Source: an uncultured Bacilli bacterium (lineage in GTDB: Bacteria > Bacillota_I > Bacilli_A > RF39 > UBA660). Taken from it: a stretch of DNA of 7,739 nt. The notes beneath the pieces are model-generated. The model was not told where the DNA came from, searched no databases, and saw only the letters and a program-made list of their open reading frames with translations. Below are positions 1 to 6,239 of this stretch, piece after piece. The first letter of the stretch is position 1. Each line of letters starts with the position of its first letter. Location of the stretch: assembly GCA_947624635.1 (NCBI GenBank), contig CANQLF010000033.1, positions 1-7,739 on the forward strand, read 5' to 3'. Both the position numbers and the translations under genes were made by a program.

Positions 1-2988
1 CTCTTTATTTTCTAAATCATATTTAGTATTTAATACTACTCTAGAATAATTATCACCAACTATTAATTTTTTAGCATCACTAATAGTATCTTTAGAACTA
101 ATTATATCTTCTTTCATATCTTTATCTATAAATTCTTCAAATCTATTATCTTTTAATATATTATTGTTTAAATAATTTACAAACTCTTCTATAGTAAGAG
201 TCCATTCATTATTGTAATTATTCTTACTTCCATAATAAATATATAATACATCTATTAAATTCTTATCTACATCATTAGATAATATTTTAACATTATTATA
301 TAATTCATCTTTATTATATTTAGTATTATTTAATGAACTATTAATAATATTATTTATTGTTTTAATCTTATTTATTTTATCATTATCAAAATTATTAGAA
401 TATTCTTTATTAGTAATTACATCTTTTAGTAAAAACTCTACAAATTCTTTATAAGATAATTCAATATTTTTATTTTTATATTCAGTATCATATAATGAAT
501 ATAATAATTTCATTGTTTCATTATCTATATTAAATAAATTAGATAACTCTAAACTTGTATAACTTTTATTATTTATTACTCCATCCATTATATTATTTAT
601 TAAATTTAAATTAGAGATAGTATCACTTGTTATACTTGATTTTAATACTTCATCATCTTTATGATTAAGTATAAATTTTACAAATTCATTTGGTGTAATT
701 TTTATTTCATTATTATTTAACATATATACATTATATATATTTTTAATGCTTCCCACTTCTAATCCAAGACTTTCTGATAACTCAGTGTATGTATATTCTG
801 TGTTGTTAATACTATTATTCATAATATAGAATAATGTTTGAAGACTATTTAAAGTGTCTGGTGGTACCATACTTCCTAAATTATTTAAAACATAACTAGT
901 AAATTCATAAGGTGACATTAAATTTTTACTATTTAACATATAAACAAGAATTATGCTACCTTTCATATCATCACTGACACCTAAGGCTGTTGCCATATCA
1001 TCTGATGATATTGGAGTATTTATAAAAGTTGTATTACTAAATGTTTTAAGTAAATTTATTTTAGAAATAACTTCATCATTAAAACTAGATCTATAATTAT
1101 CATCATTTAATAGAATATTTACTGTATTAACAAAAGTATTAATAGTCATTTTATCATTTATTTCATTAAAACTATTATAGTATAAATATAAATTATTTAT
1201 AGAATTTATATCCATACCAAATAAATTAGATAATTCATTTGGTAACATTTCTTTAGTTAATATATTTTTATCTATAAATTTAGATAATGTATTTAATTTA
1301 TCTTTAGAATTATTATCTATATTAGATGAATATTTACTTTTTAATACATAATTATTCATAAATGTAACGTATTCTTGAATAGTAAGTTTATTATCATTAT
1401 TAATCGAATTATATAAAGTAAGTAAATCTTGTACTTTTTCTATATCTACTTCAAACATTTTAGATAATTCTTCATAATTTCTTTTTTGATTAACTAAATT
1501 TATATTTGTAAAATTAGATAATCTATCTATGTTAATTCTTGTTTCACTATCTATTTTATCATTCATTTTATTATTTGTATAAACATCACTTTTAATAAAA
1601 TTTATAAATTCATTAAAAGTCATTTTAGATGATGTATCTTTATCATAATAATTATAATAAACTATTTTTAACAAATAATCTTCTATATCCTTATCATACT
1701 CTAGATCTTTTAATTTAGAATTTAGATCTTGATATTTTAACTTTTCATTTATTGTATTTCCATAACATAATACTTCATCTATCTTATTATCTTTTTCTAA
1801 TTTTTTACAATAATCTGATATTTTATCTTCATATTTATTTTTATATACTATTGCCATTTGATTATTAGTATTAAATATTTTACCTACTTCATCAGATTCA
1901 GAATCTGTATATAAAAATCCAAGATTACCTTTTAATATATAACTACTTATAAAGATTAATAAGAATACTAATATTCCTACATATCTAAATTTATAAGCAA
2001 AACCACCTATATGATTTAATGTTATTTTAGGTCTATTCTTTTTAGTTTTAGTTATTAATTTATCGAATAATAATATTAACCCTGGTAAGCATGTAAATAT
2101 TGTTAGTAAACTAAATAATACACCTTTTGCTAGTACCAAACCTAAATCCATACCTATTGTAAAACTCATGAATACTAAAGCTAGAAGTCCAACTATAGTT
2201 GTTACTGAACTGCTTGATATAGATTTAAATGAATAATTTAGTGCATTCTTCATTGCGATAACTTTATCAATAGTATTTTCTTTTTCTTGTCTATATCTAT
2301 TCATAAGCATAATTGAATAGTCCATTGATAGAGCAAGTTGTAATATTGCAGTTATAGAACTTGTTATACTAGATATTGATGGGAAGAATATATTTGTTCC
2401 TTTATTTATAAATACTCCCATACCAACTGCAGTTAGAAATAAGAATGGTTCTATATATGAATCACACATAATCATTAAAATGATTAGTGCGGAAAATATT
2501 GCTAAGGCAACTATCCAAGTTGGAAGTACTGTTTTATTTTCATCTGAAACATCTCCACTTGTATATATTTCGTAATCTTTATAATTATCTATTATTTTAT
2601 TATATACTTTAGTTGCAGTAGAAGAATTGCTTGTATCATCTACTGTTAATACATATAATGTGTAATTATCCTTATTATAATTTTTACTATTATCATAATC
2701 TACTTCTTTAACTCCGTTAATTTTGGATAATTCATCTTTTATTTTAGTTTTTTTATTCTTATCTAAATCTTTAAACATAACGTTTAATGAACTTGATTTA
2801 ACAGAATCAAATTCTTTTTCCATTATATTCATACCTATTCTTACATTTGATGTATTAGGTAAATATTTAGATATATCTCTATTTATATTAACTTTGGTTG
2901 ACAAAAATAAACTAAAAGCACATATAAAAATAAATAGTACTAAAATTATGTACCTTTTATTAACTATAAAATCAGTAATTTTCTTCAT
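1..2988 (-). CDS. MMPL/RND-superfamily exporter, N-terminal 996 residues (C-terminus beyond window)
   Basis: The minus frame is open from an ATG at 2988 to the window edge, 996 codons with no stop. An AAAGGGGGA ribosome binding site lies about 5 nt upstream. Order of parts: TM1 (about 13-31); a modest first outer loop (32-156); TM2-TM6 (about 158-308) containing the RND signature ALSMDYSIMLMNRYRQEK, with D223-Y224 matching the proton-relay Asp-Tyr pair of MmpL proteins; TM7 (337-352); then a second outer loop from 357 to at least 996. The visible end, VGDNYSRVVLNT, resembles the segment that precedes TM8 in Firmicutes MMPL proteins, so TM8-TM12 should lie outside the window. The family uses the proton-motive force to export lipids or amphiphiles across the cytoplasmic membrane. 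The second loop is greatly enlarged by seven tandem repeats (separate entry). It is the last visible gene of the acyltransferase cluster and may also have its own promoter. Substrate is unknown; family assignment is firm. Confidence 0.92.
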   Translation of the reverse strand, partial: MKKITDFIVNKRYIILVLFIFICAFSLFLSTKVNINRDISKYLPNTSNVRIGMNIMEKEFDSVKSSSLNVMFKDLDKNKKTKIKDELSKINGVKEVDYDNSKNYNKDNYTLYVLTVDDTSNSSTATKVYNKIIDNYKDYEIYTSGDVSDENKTVLPTWIVALAIFSALIILMIMCDSYIEPFLFLTAVGMGVFINKGTNIFFPSISSITSSITAILQLALSMDYSIMLMNRYRQEKENTIDKVIAMKNALNYSFKSISSSSVTTIVGLLALVFMSFTIGMDLGLVLAKGVLFSLLTIFTCLPGLILLFDKLITKTKKNRPKITLNHIGGFAYKFRYVGILVFLLIFISSYILKGNLGFLYTDSESDEVGKIFNTNNQMAIVYKNKYEDKISDYCKKLEKDNKIDEVLCYGNTINEKLKYQDLNSKLKDLEYDKDIEDYLLKIVYYNYYDKDTSSKMTFNEFINFIKSDVYTNNKMNDKIDSETRINIDRLSNFTNINLVNQKRNYEELSKMFEVDIEKVQDLLTLYNSINNDNKLTIQEYVTFMNNYVLKSKYSSNIDNNSKDKLNTLSKFIDKNILTKEMLPNELSNLFGMDINSINNLYLYYNSFNEINDKMTINTFVNTVNILLNDDNYRSSFNDEVISKINLLKTFSNTTFINTPISSDDMATALGVSDDMKGSIILVYMLNSKNLMSPYEFTSYVLNNLGSMVPPDTLNSLQTLFYIMNNSINNTEYTYTELSESLGLEVGSIKNIYNVYMLNNNEIKITPNEFVKFILNHKDDEVLKSSITSDTISNLNLINNIMDGVINNKSYTSLELSNLFNIDNETMKLLYSLYDTEYKNKNIELSYKEFVEFLLKDVITNKEYSNNFDNDKINKIKTINNIINSSLNNTKYNKDELYNNVKILSNDVDKNLIDVLYIYYGSKNNYNNEWTLTIEEFVNYLNNNILKDNRFEEFIDKDMKEDIISSKDTISDAKKLIVGDNYSRVVLNTKYDLENKE
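121..1740 (-). repeat. Seven tandem ~80-residue EF-hand-like repeats encoded in the MMPL second outer loop
   Basis: I translated the minus frame and aligned it by eye. Residues about 417-956 of the exporter hold seven diverged copies. Each copy has a helix resembling ELSNLFGMD, then an LYxLY-type helix, then a polar Asn/Asp/Lys-rich loop, then a helix resembling LTxxEFVxF, then a variable tail. The conserved aromatic of the last motif falls at residues 461, 540, 619, 696, 769, 849 and 936, spacings of 73-87. Best examples are DKDTSSKMTFNEF (449-461), KLTIQEYVTF and ELSYKEFVEF. The 12-residue loops have a hydrophobic residue at position 8 and Ser/Thr at 9 in all copies, and Glu at 12 in six (Thr in copy 3), which is EF-hand-like spacing. 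The glycine usual at position 6 is missing. The copies differ at the DNA level, so the duplication is old and kept under protein-level selection. Confidence 0.8.
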
Positions 2989-3021
2989 TTATAGTCCCCC
3001 TTTCATAAGCCAGCACAATTA

Positions 3022-3050
3022 ATTTTACTCCTATTTACTTAAAATTACAA
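3022..3050 (-). promoter_or_regulatory. Possible promoter for the MMPL gene
   Basis: In the 83-nt gap between the MBL gene and the MMPL gene, the minus strand reads TTGTAA (3045-3050), a 17-nt spacer, then TAAAAT (3022-3027). These match the sigma-A boxes at 4/6 and 5/6. The gap is longer than the others in the cluster, which makes an internal promoter reasonable. In DNA this AT-rich such matches are common by chance, so the call is weak. Confidence 0.3.
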
Positions 3051-3071
3051 CATCTATTTTATTCAAAATTA

Positions 3072-3710
3072 TTATATTTTTAATACTACTTCAATATTTT
3101 CATCTAAACCATTAACTAATTCTTTAAATTTATTTCCATCATTAATATTCCCTACTATACTTCCGTAATGAATTGGAATAACTGTTTTAGGTTTAATATA
3201 AGAAATAAACTTAGCTGCTTCCATATACTCCATTGTATATACTCCACCAATTGGAATAAATGCAACGTCACAGCATATATTATGATTTTCTAGTAAATCA
3301 TCTGTATCTCCTGCAATATAATATTTTATATTATTTATATTTACTATATATCCACACCAATTATATTCTTTTTTATGAAATGGTTTATTTAAATTATATG
3401 ATGGTACTACATCTACTAAAATATCATCTATTTTAAAATTAGTATTTGGTTTAACAAAAATACAATTTTTATCTATAACTCTAACACTATCTAAGAAAAC
3501 ATCTTTCATACTTTCAGGTAATACAAATATTGTATTATCATTCATAACTTTATTAATATCATCTATAGAAAAATGATCATAATGTTCATGAGTAATAAAT
3601 ATTACATCTGCATCATTTGTCATATCTTTAATAAGGTATGGATCAAAATATATTATTTTATCTCCAACTATTTTAATACTACTTTGAGTATTAACGAATA
3701 TATTATCCAT
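3072..3710 (-). CDS. MBL-fold metallo-hydrolase (UlaG-like / Lactamase_B superfamily)
   Basis: This is a complete 212-residue protein, normal for a single-domain MBL hydrolase. ATG at 3710 has an AAAGGAAG ribosome binding site 6 nt upstream. Visible superfamily features: the N-terminal strand ending in YFDP (21-24); the metal-binding HEHYDH (His41, His43, Asp45, His46); a conserved-looking His112 before NWCGY; YIAGDTD with Asp135 as the likely bridging ligand; PIGGVYTM (153-160); and PIHYG with His181. The ligand set for a two-metal site looks complete, so it should be an active hydrolase. There is no signal peptide or membrane segment, so it is cytoplasmic. The pattern is that of the UlaG-like or general MBL hydrolase branch, whose substrates are diverse; the true substrate cannot be read here. 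It starts 16 nt after the DUF6320-like gene, consistent with one transcript, and could hydrolyse an ester or lactone linked to the acyltransferase product (inference). Confidence 0.88.
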   Translation of the reverse strand: MDNIFVNTQSSIKIVGDKIIYFDPYLIKDMTNDADVIFITHEHYDHFSIDDINKVMNDNTIFVLPESMKDVFLDSVRVIDKNCIFVKPNTNFKIDDILVDVVPSYNLNKPFHKKEYNWCGYIVNINNIKYYIAGDTDDLLENHNICCDVAFIPIGGVYTMEYMEAAKFISYIKPKTVIPIHYGSIVGNINDGNKFKELVNGLDENIEVVLKI

Positions 3711-3726
3711 TTAAATCTTCCTTTCT

Positions 3727-4383
3727 TTAAACATTAAATATTTTTTTTAATTCTTCTTTTATGTCATCATAGAAAAATATTACTAATCCTACTATTGATA
3801 TTATAGATAATAACAGGCAAATATAAGATAGAATATTATTAGTAGTAAATTTTAATATTACTAAAATAAGTGGTAGTAATAACAAAAATATATTCATTAA
3901 TATTTGTGATGAATATTTAACTAAGTAATTTTTTCTTAGTATTATTCCAAATACTACATTAGATAATAATTCTATAATACAGATTGATGGAATAATATAA
4001 TTTGTAATAATAGTAGTTTTAGTTACCAAATACCAAATTATTAGTAAAATATTTATAATTATTCCATATTTACCAAGCATATTATATATATTTTTATAAG
4101 TTTTTAAAATAAAATAAACTATTATAAAATTACTTAATAAACCAAGGGAAACATACAAACTTATTTTTAGACTATTAAATATTATTACTTCGATAAATGA
4201 AAATATTAATAGTATTGTAATTGATGAAAATAATATTATTTTTAATATAAGTGAATTAGTTTCAAACCATTTGTTATTTGGAAAACTTAGACTATCACAT
4301 TTACCTATTAATTCATTTTGACATAATGGACAGTAATTATCACTAGTATTAAATTCAATATTACAACTAGTACATTTTTTCAT
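3727..4383 (-). CDS. Zinc-ribbon plus six-helix membrane protein, DUF6320-like
   Basis: This is a 218-residue integral membrane protein. It opens with a short zinc ribbon: CTSC (Cys4, Cys7) and CPLC (Cys18, Cys21), ten residues between the pairs. Six hydrophobic segments follow at about 45-69, 74-93, 105-121, 124-149, 160-179 and 184-205, and the tail is charged. Size, ribbon and partner gene match my recollection of DUF6320 proteins, often found beside alcohol-acetyltransferase-like genes in Clostridia; I could not run a domain search. The ATG overlaps the stop of the acyltransferase gene in an ATGA (4380-4383), and a GAGGT-type ribosome binding site lies inside that gene, so translation is probably coupled and the products may be needed in equal amounts. 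Function is unknown. It could anchor or regulate the acyltransferase at the membrane, with the ribbon in the cytoplasm. The membrane and zinc-ribbon description is firm; the family name is less so. Confidence 0.8.
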   Translation of the reverse strand: MKKCTSCNIEFNTSDNYCPLCQNELIGKCDSLSFPNNKWFETNSLILKIILFSSITILLIFSFIEVIIFNSLKISLYVSLGLLSNFIIVYFILKTYKNIYNMLGKYGIIINILLIIWYLVTKTTIITNYIIPSICIIELLSNVVFGIILRKNYLVKYSSQILMNIFLLLLPLILVILKFTTNNILSYICLLLSIISIVGLVIFFYDDIKEELKKIFNV

Positions 4384-5609
4384 TTCTTAACCTCACTTAC
4401 ATCCATTCTAACATTAATATTATTTTTAGAAAAATATCTACAAAAGTTTTTAACTATATTGTTATTTACATAATTATCAGATATTCCAATACATAAGTCA
4501 TCTTTAAACGAACAGATTGTAAATTGAAATCCATCAGTAGATGTAATAACACTCATACTGTTTATATATTCTTCTATTTTTTTATCTAGTTTAATTACTC
4601 CTATATTAGATAAACATGTAGTATTAGCATTCATAGTAATTTTATCTGCGATATTTACTGTTAGGTTTTTAAGTGATAATGGCGCTAATCTACAAAACCA
4701 ATTTTTTTCAAATGATACCATTAAATTTACTCTTTCTCTTAAACTTTCTTTTGTTATTTTTTCTTTAAATTGTTTATTTACATTATCTATTATATTTTCT
4801 AATTTTTCTTCCTTATTTTTAAAATTATATGATATTGTAGTAAGTCCAAAAAAGTTCATAGAAGTAGTTGATTTAAAGAAATTTCTTAAATCTACAGGTA
4901 GTGCTACTCTAATATATTTATTTAATTCGGATGTTTTTACTTCATCCATAAATGAATATATTAAAATAGATACTAGAAATGATGTTAATGTTGTATTATA
5001 TTTATGTGATAGATCTAAAACACTATTTAATGGGATATGATATTCCATATATCTAGTTTGATTTTTTAATTTTCTTCCTTTATATAAGTAGGTTTTACCT
5101 TTATCTTTTTTAAACTTTTTAGTTTTCTCATAATATTTAGTAAAGCTATCTTCTGATTTTTCTAATAACGAATTATCAATTTTATAATTTGCCTTAACAT
5201 TATATTTAATGATGACATAATTAGTAATTAGTAGTTTAAAAAATTCTACACTTCCCCTACCATCAGATAATATATGAGATATTTCCATATTAATTTTATT
5301 TTTAAAATAAGATATTCTGTATAAAAAATCATCACTATTTTCATATAATTTATAGCATATTGGTAAATTTTCTTTTGATACTTTATTTTTCCTCATAGCT
5401 TCATCTAGGTAATACCAATAAAATCCTTTTTTTAAATTTACATTGAAGTTTGGAAATATGCTTACTGTTTTATCTAAAGCTTTTTGTAATATCTCTTCAT
5501 CTATATTATCTTTTATATATGCAGAATATCTAAATACTTTAGGCATTTTATTATTTTTAGTAAAAGCATAAAAAGTACCAACATTATCTAATTTGTACCA
5601 TTTTCTCAT
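4380..5609 (-). CDS. Condensation/PapA-fold acyltransferase (alcohol-acetyltransferase-like)
   Basis: The protein has 409 residues from the chosen start. An in-frame ATG exists at 5645, but ATG 5609 has a strong AAAGGAG site 8 nt upstream, and the family normally begins at the WYKLDN block, here residues 4-9; the -10 box also overlaps the earlier ATG. Family features: N-terminal WYKLDN and VFRYSAYIK; FPNFNVNLKKGFYWYYL; the catalytic HxxxDG motif as HILSDG (His112, Asp116, Gly117); PVDLRNFF (238-245) followed by a TTSMNFFG block; and LSNIG (333-337). The histidine acts as general base in CoA- or carrier-dependent acyl transfer to an alcohol or amine in this superfamily, which also holds NRPS condensation domains and mycobacterial PapA proteins. 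It has no membrane segment. It is the first gene of the cluster, just after the Hsp20 terminator, with a likely promoter 28 nt upstream of the ATG. Donor and acceptor are unknown. Confidence 0.88.
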   Translation of the reverse strand: MRKWYKLDNVGTFYAFTKNNKMPKVFRYSAYIKDNIDEEILQKALDKTVSIFPNFNVNLKKGFYWYYLDEAMRKNKVSKENLPICYKLYENSDDFLYRISYFKNKINMEISHILSDGRGSVEFFKLLITNYVIIKYNVKANYKIDNSLLEKSEDSFTKYYEKTKKFKKDKGKTYLYKGRKLKNQTRYMEYHIPLNSVLDLSHKYNTTLTSFLVSILIYSFMDEVKTSELNKYIRVALPVDLRNFFKSTTSMNFFGLTTISYNFKNKEEKLENIIDNVNKQFKEKITKESLRERVNLMVSFEKNWFCRLAPLSLKNLTVNIADKITMNANTTCLSNIGVIKLDKKIEEYINSMSVITSTDGFQFTICSFKDDLCIGISDNYVNNNIVKNFCRYFSKNNINVRMDVSEVKK

Positions 5610-5636
5610 ATATATTTCTCCTTTAAGTTTATATTC

Positions 5637-5665
5637 ATTATACACTAAAATAAAAAGTAGATAAA
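5637..5665 (-). promoter_or_regulatory. Likely promoter of the acyltransferase cluster
   Basis: A perfect TATAAT on the minus strand (5637-5642) sits 28 nt before the chosen ATG, just beyond the Hsp20 terminator. At a 17-nt spacing the -35 position reads TTTATC, only 3/6, and it lies inside the terminator stem. The expected leader is about 20 nt and contains the AAAGGAG site. The position between a terminator and an operon start supports the call; the weak -35 lowers it. Confidence 0.45.
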
Positions 5666-5685
5666 GATTTTTACTTTATCTACTT
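5647..5685 (-). terminator. Intrinsic terminator of the Hsp20 gene
   Basis: A perfect 12-bp inverted repeat, AAGTAGATAAAG (5655-5666) against CTTTATCTACTT (5674-5685), has a 7-nt loop. On the minus strand the stem is followed by TTTATTTT, and the U-run is lengthened by the end of the stem. It begins 5 nt after the Hsp20 stop codon. The stem is AT-rich, as expected in such a genome, but the geometry is that of a rho-independent terminator. It separates the heat-shock unit from the acyltransferase cluster. Confidence 0.8.
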
Positions 5686-5690
5686 AAAGT

Positions 5691-6110
5691 TTAATCGGAT
5701 ATTTCAATATATTTCTTTTGACTAATTTGTTCTTCATCTTTTTTAGGAATATTAAGCTTTAATATACCATTTTTAAATGTTGCGTGAATATCTTCTTCTG
5801 TTACTTTATCACCTACATAAAAACTACGAGATGCTTCACCGAAATATCTTTCACGACGAACAAATTTACCTTCTTCTTTTTCTTCGTCTTGCTTGTTCAT
5901 TGAAGCTGTTACGTTTAAGTATCCATTATCAATATCAATTTTGATATTTTCCTTATCATAACCTGGTAAATCAATTATGATATCATAATTATCTTTGCCT
6001 TCTTTAATGTCTGTACGCATTACTTTTGTTTCATGATTACTAAAGAATGGATCATCAAACAAATCACTCCATAAATCAAAATCACTATTTCTTTTTGGTA
6101 TCATCATCAT
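5691..6110 (-). CDS. hsp20: Small heat-shock protein, Hsp20/alpha-crystallin family
   Basis: This complete 139-residue protein has the usual length for bacterial Hsp20. The N-terminal arm (about 1-30) is rich in Phe, Trp and Asp (DLWSDLFDDPFF). The alpha-crystallin domain runs from about 31 to 125, with IIIDLPGYDKENIKIDID, the FVRRERYFGEASRSF block, and KNGILKLNIPK, the conserved A/F-x-x-G-I-L-x-L signature. The tail has an IEI motif (I-x-I/V), which docks into neighbouring domains during oligomer assembly. It acts as an ATP-independent holdase that binds unfolding cytoplasmic proteins and passes them to DnaK or GroEL. Three in-frame ATGs are clustered; the first (6110) is chosen because the AAAGGAAG site lies 8 nt before it. 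The gene stands alone, with its own promoter, CIRCE operator and terminator. Identity is firm. Confidence 0.97.
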   Translation of the reverse strand: MMMIPKRNSDFDLWSDLFDDPFFSNHETKVMRTDIKEGKDNYDIIIDLPGYDKENIKIDIDNGYLNVTASMNKQDEEKEEGKFVRRERYFGEASRSFYVGDKVTEEDIHATFKNGILKLNIPKKDEEQISQKKYIEISD

Positions 6111-6118
6111 ATCACATT

Positions 6119-6126
6119 CTTCCTTT
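6119..6126 (-). promoter_or_regulatory. Ribosome binding site of hsp20
   Basis: The minus strand reads AAAGGAAG, 8 nt from the first of three clustered ATGs, which decides the start. Six bases of it can also pair with the 3' arm of the upstream leader hairpin (UUCUUU at 6150-6155, one G-U pair). Confidence 0.7.
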
Positions 6127-6141
6127 CTTTATATAATTATA

Positions 6142-6177
6142 ATACCCGTAAAGAACAATTTTATTCCTTACGAGTAT
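6142..6177 (-). promoter_or_regulatory. Stable hairpin in the hsp20 mRNA leader
   Basis: On the minus strand, ATACTCGTAAGGAA (6177-6164) pairs along all 14 positions with TTCTTTACGGGTAT (6155-6142), leaving an 8-nt loop. Two of the pairs are G-U; on the plus strand these would be A-C mismatches, so the structure fits minus-strand RNA specifically. From the -10 box the transcript should start at about 6171-6173, so the hairpin, trimmed to about 10 bp, would form the very 5' end of the message. It could protect the mRNA or take part in control of translation. It is not followed by a U-run, so it is not a terminator. Confidence 0.65.
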
Positions 6178-6178
6178 A

Positions 6179-6206
6179 ATTATATCACTTTTTTTAGCAG
6201 TTTCAA
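6179..6206 (-). promoter_or_regulatory. Sigma-A-type promoter of hsp20
   Basis: On the minus strand TTGAAA (6201-6206, 5/6 match) is followed by a 16-nt spacer and a perfect TATAAT (6179-6184). A TGA just before the -10 makes it an extended -10 (TGnTATAAT). The -35 box lies inside the CIRCE element, so a bound HrcA repressor would block RNA polymerase. This is the best promoter in the window. Confidence 0.85.
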
Positions 6207-6220
6207 TAGAAAAGTGCTAA
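6194..6220. promoter_or_regulatory. CIRCE operator (HrcA binding site)
   Basis: The plus strand has TTAGCAGTT (6194-6202), a 9-nt spacer, then AAGTGCTAA (6212-6220). The consensus is TTAGCACTC-N9-GAGTGCTAA, so the arms match at 7/9 and 8/9 and the spacer length is exact. HrcA binds CIRCE at normal temperature and represses chaperone genes, usually groESL and the hrcA-grpE-dnaK operon. Its position over the hsp20 -35 box indicates that this Hsp20 gene belongs to the HrcA regulon. Confidence 0.88.
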
Positions 6221-6239
6221 ATCACATATTTTTACATAA

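Noticed and set aside
1..1740. Repetitive-looking AT-rich DNA that might be a CRISPR array or a simple-sequence repeat
   Set aside because: There is no identical repeat with spacers. The frame stays open throughout and the periodicity exists at the protein level, with diverged DNA.
2723..3022. Plus-strand open frame of 99 codons
   Set aside because: It lies antisense to the well-supported MMPL N-terminus (TM1 and first outer loop), and its hydrophobic composition follows from the complementary frame. It has no convincing ribosome binding site.
5610..5645. Longer acyltransferase start at 5645
   Set aside because: The extra 12 codons contain the strong AAAGGAG site and overlap the -10 box, and are not part of the family's N-terminus.
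6111..6177. FourU or ROSE RNA thermometer in the hsp20 leader
   Set aside because: No UUUU run faces the ribosome binding site, and the strongest hairpin does not include it. Only a weak 6-bp alternative pairing exists, which is reported as a finding and not as a thermometer.
6194..6220. CIRCE inverted repeat acting as the flavodoxin terminator
   Set aside because: On the minus strand the repeat is followed by a run of A, not T, so it does not have terminator form.
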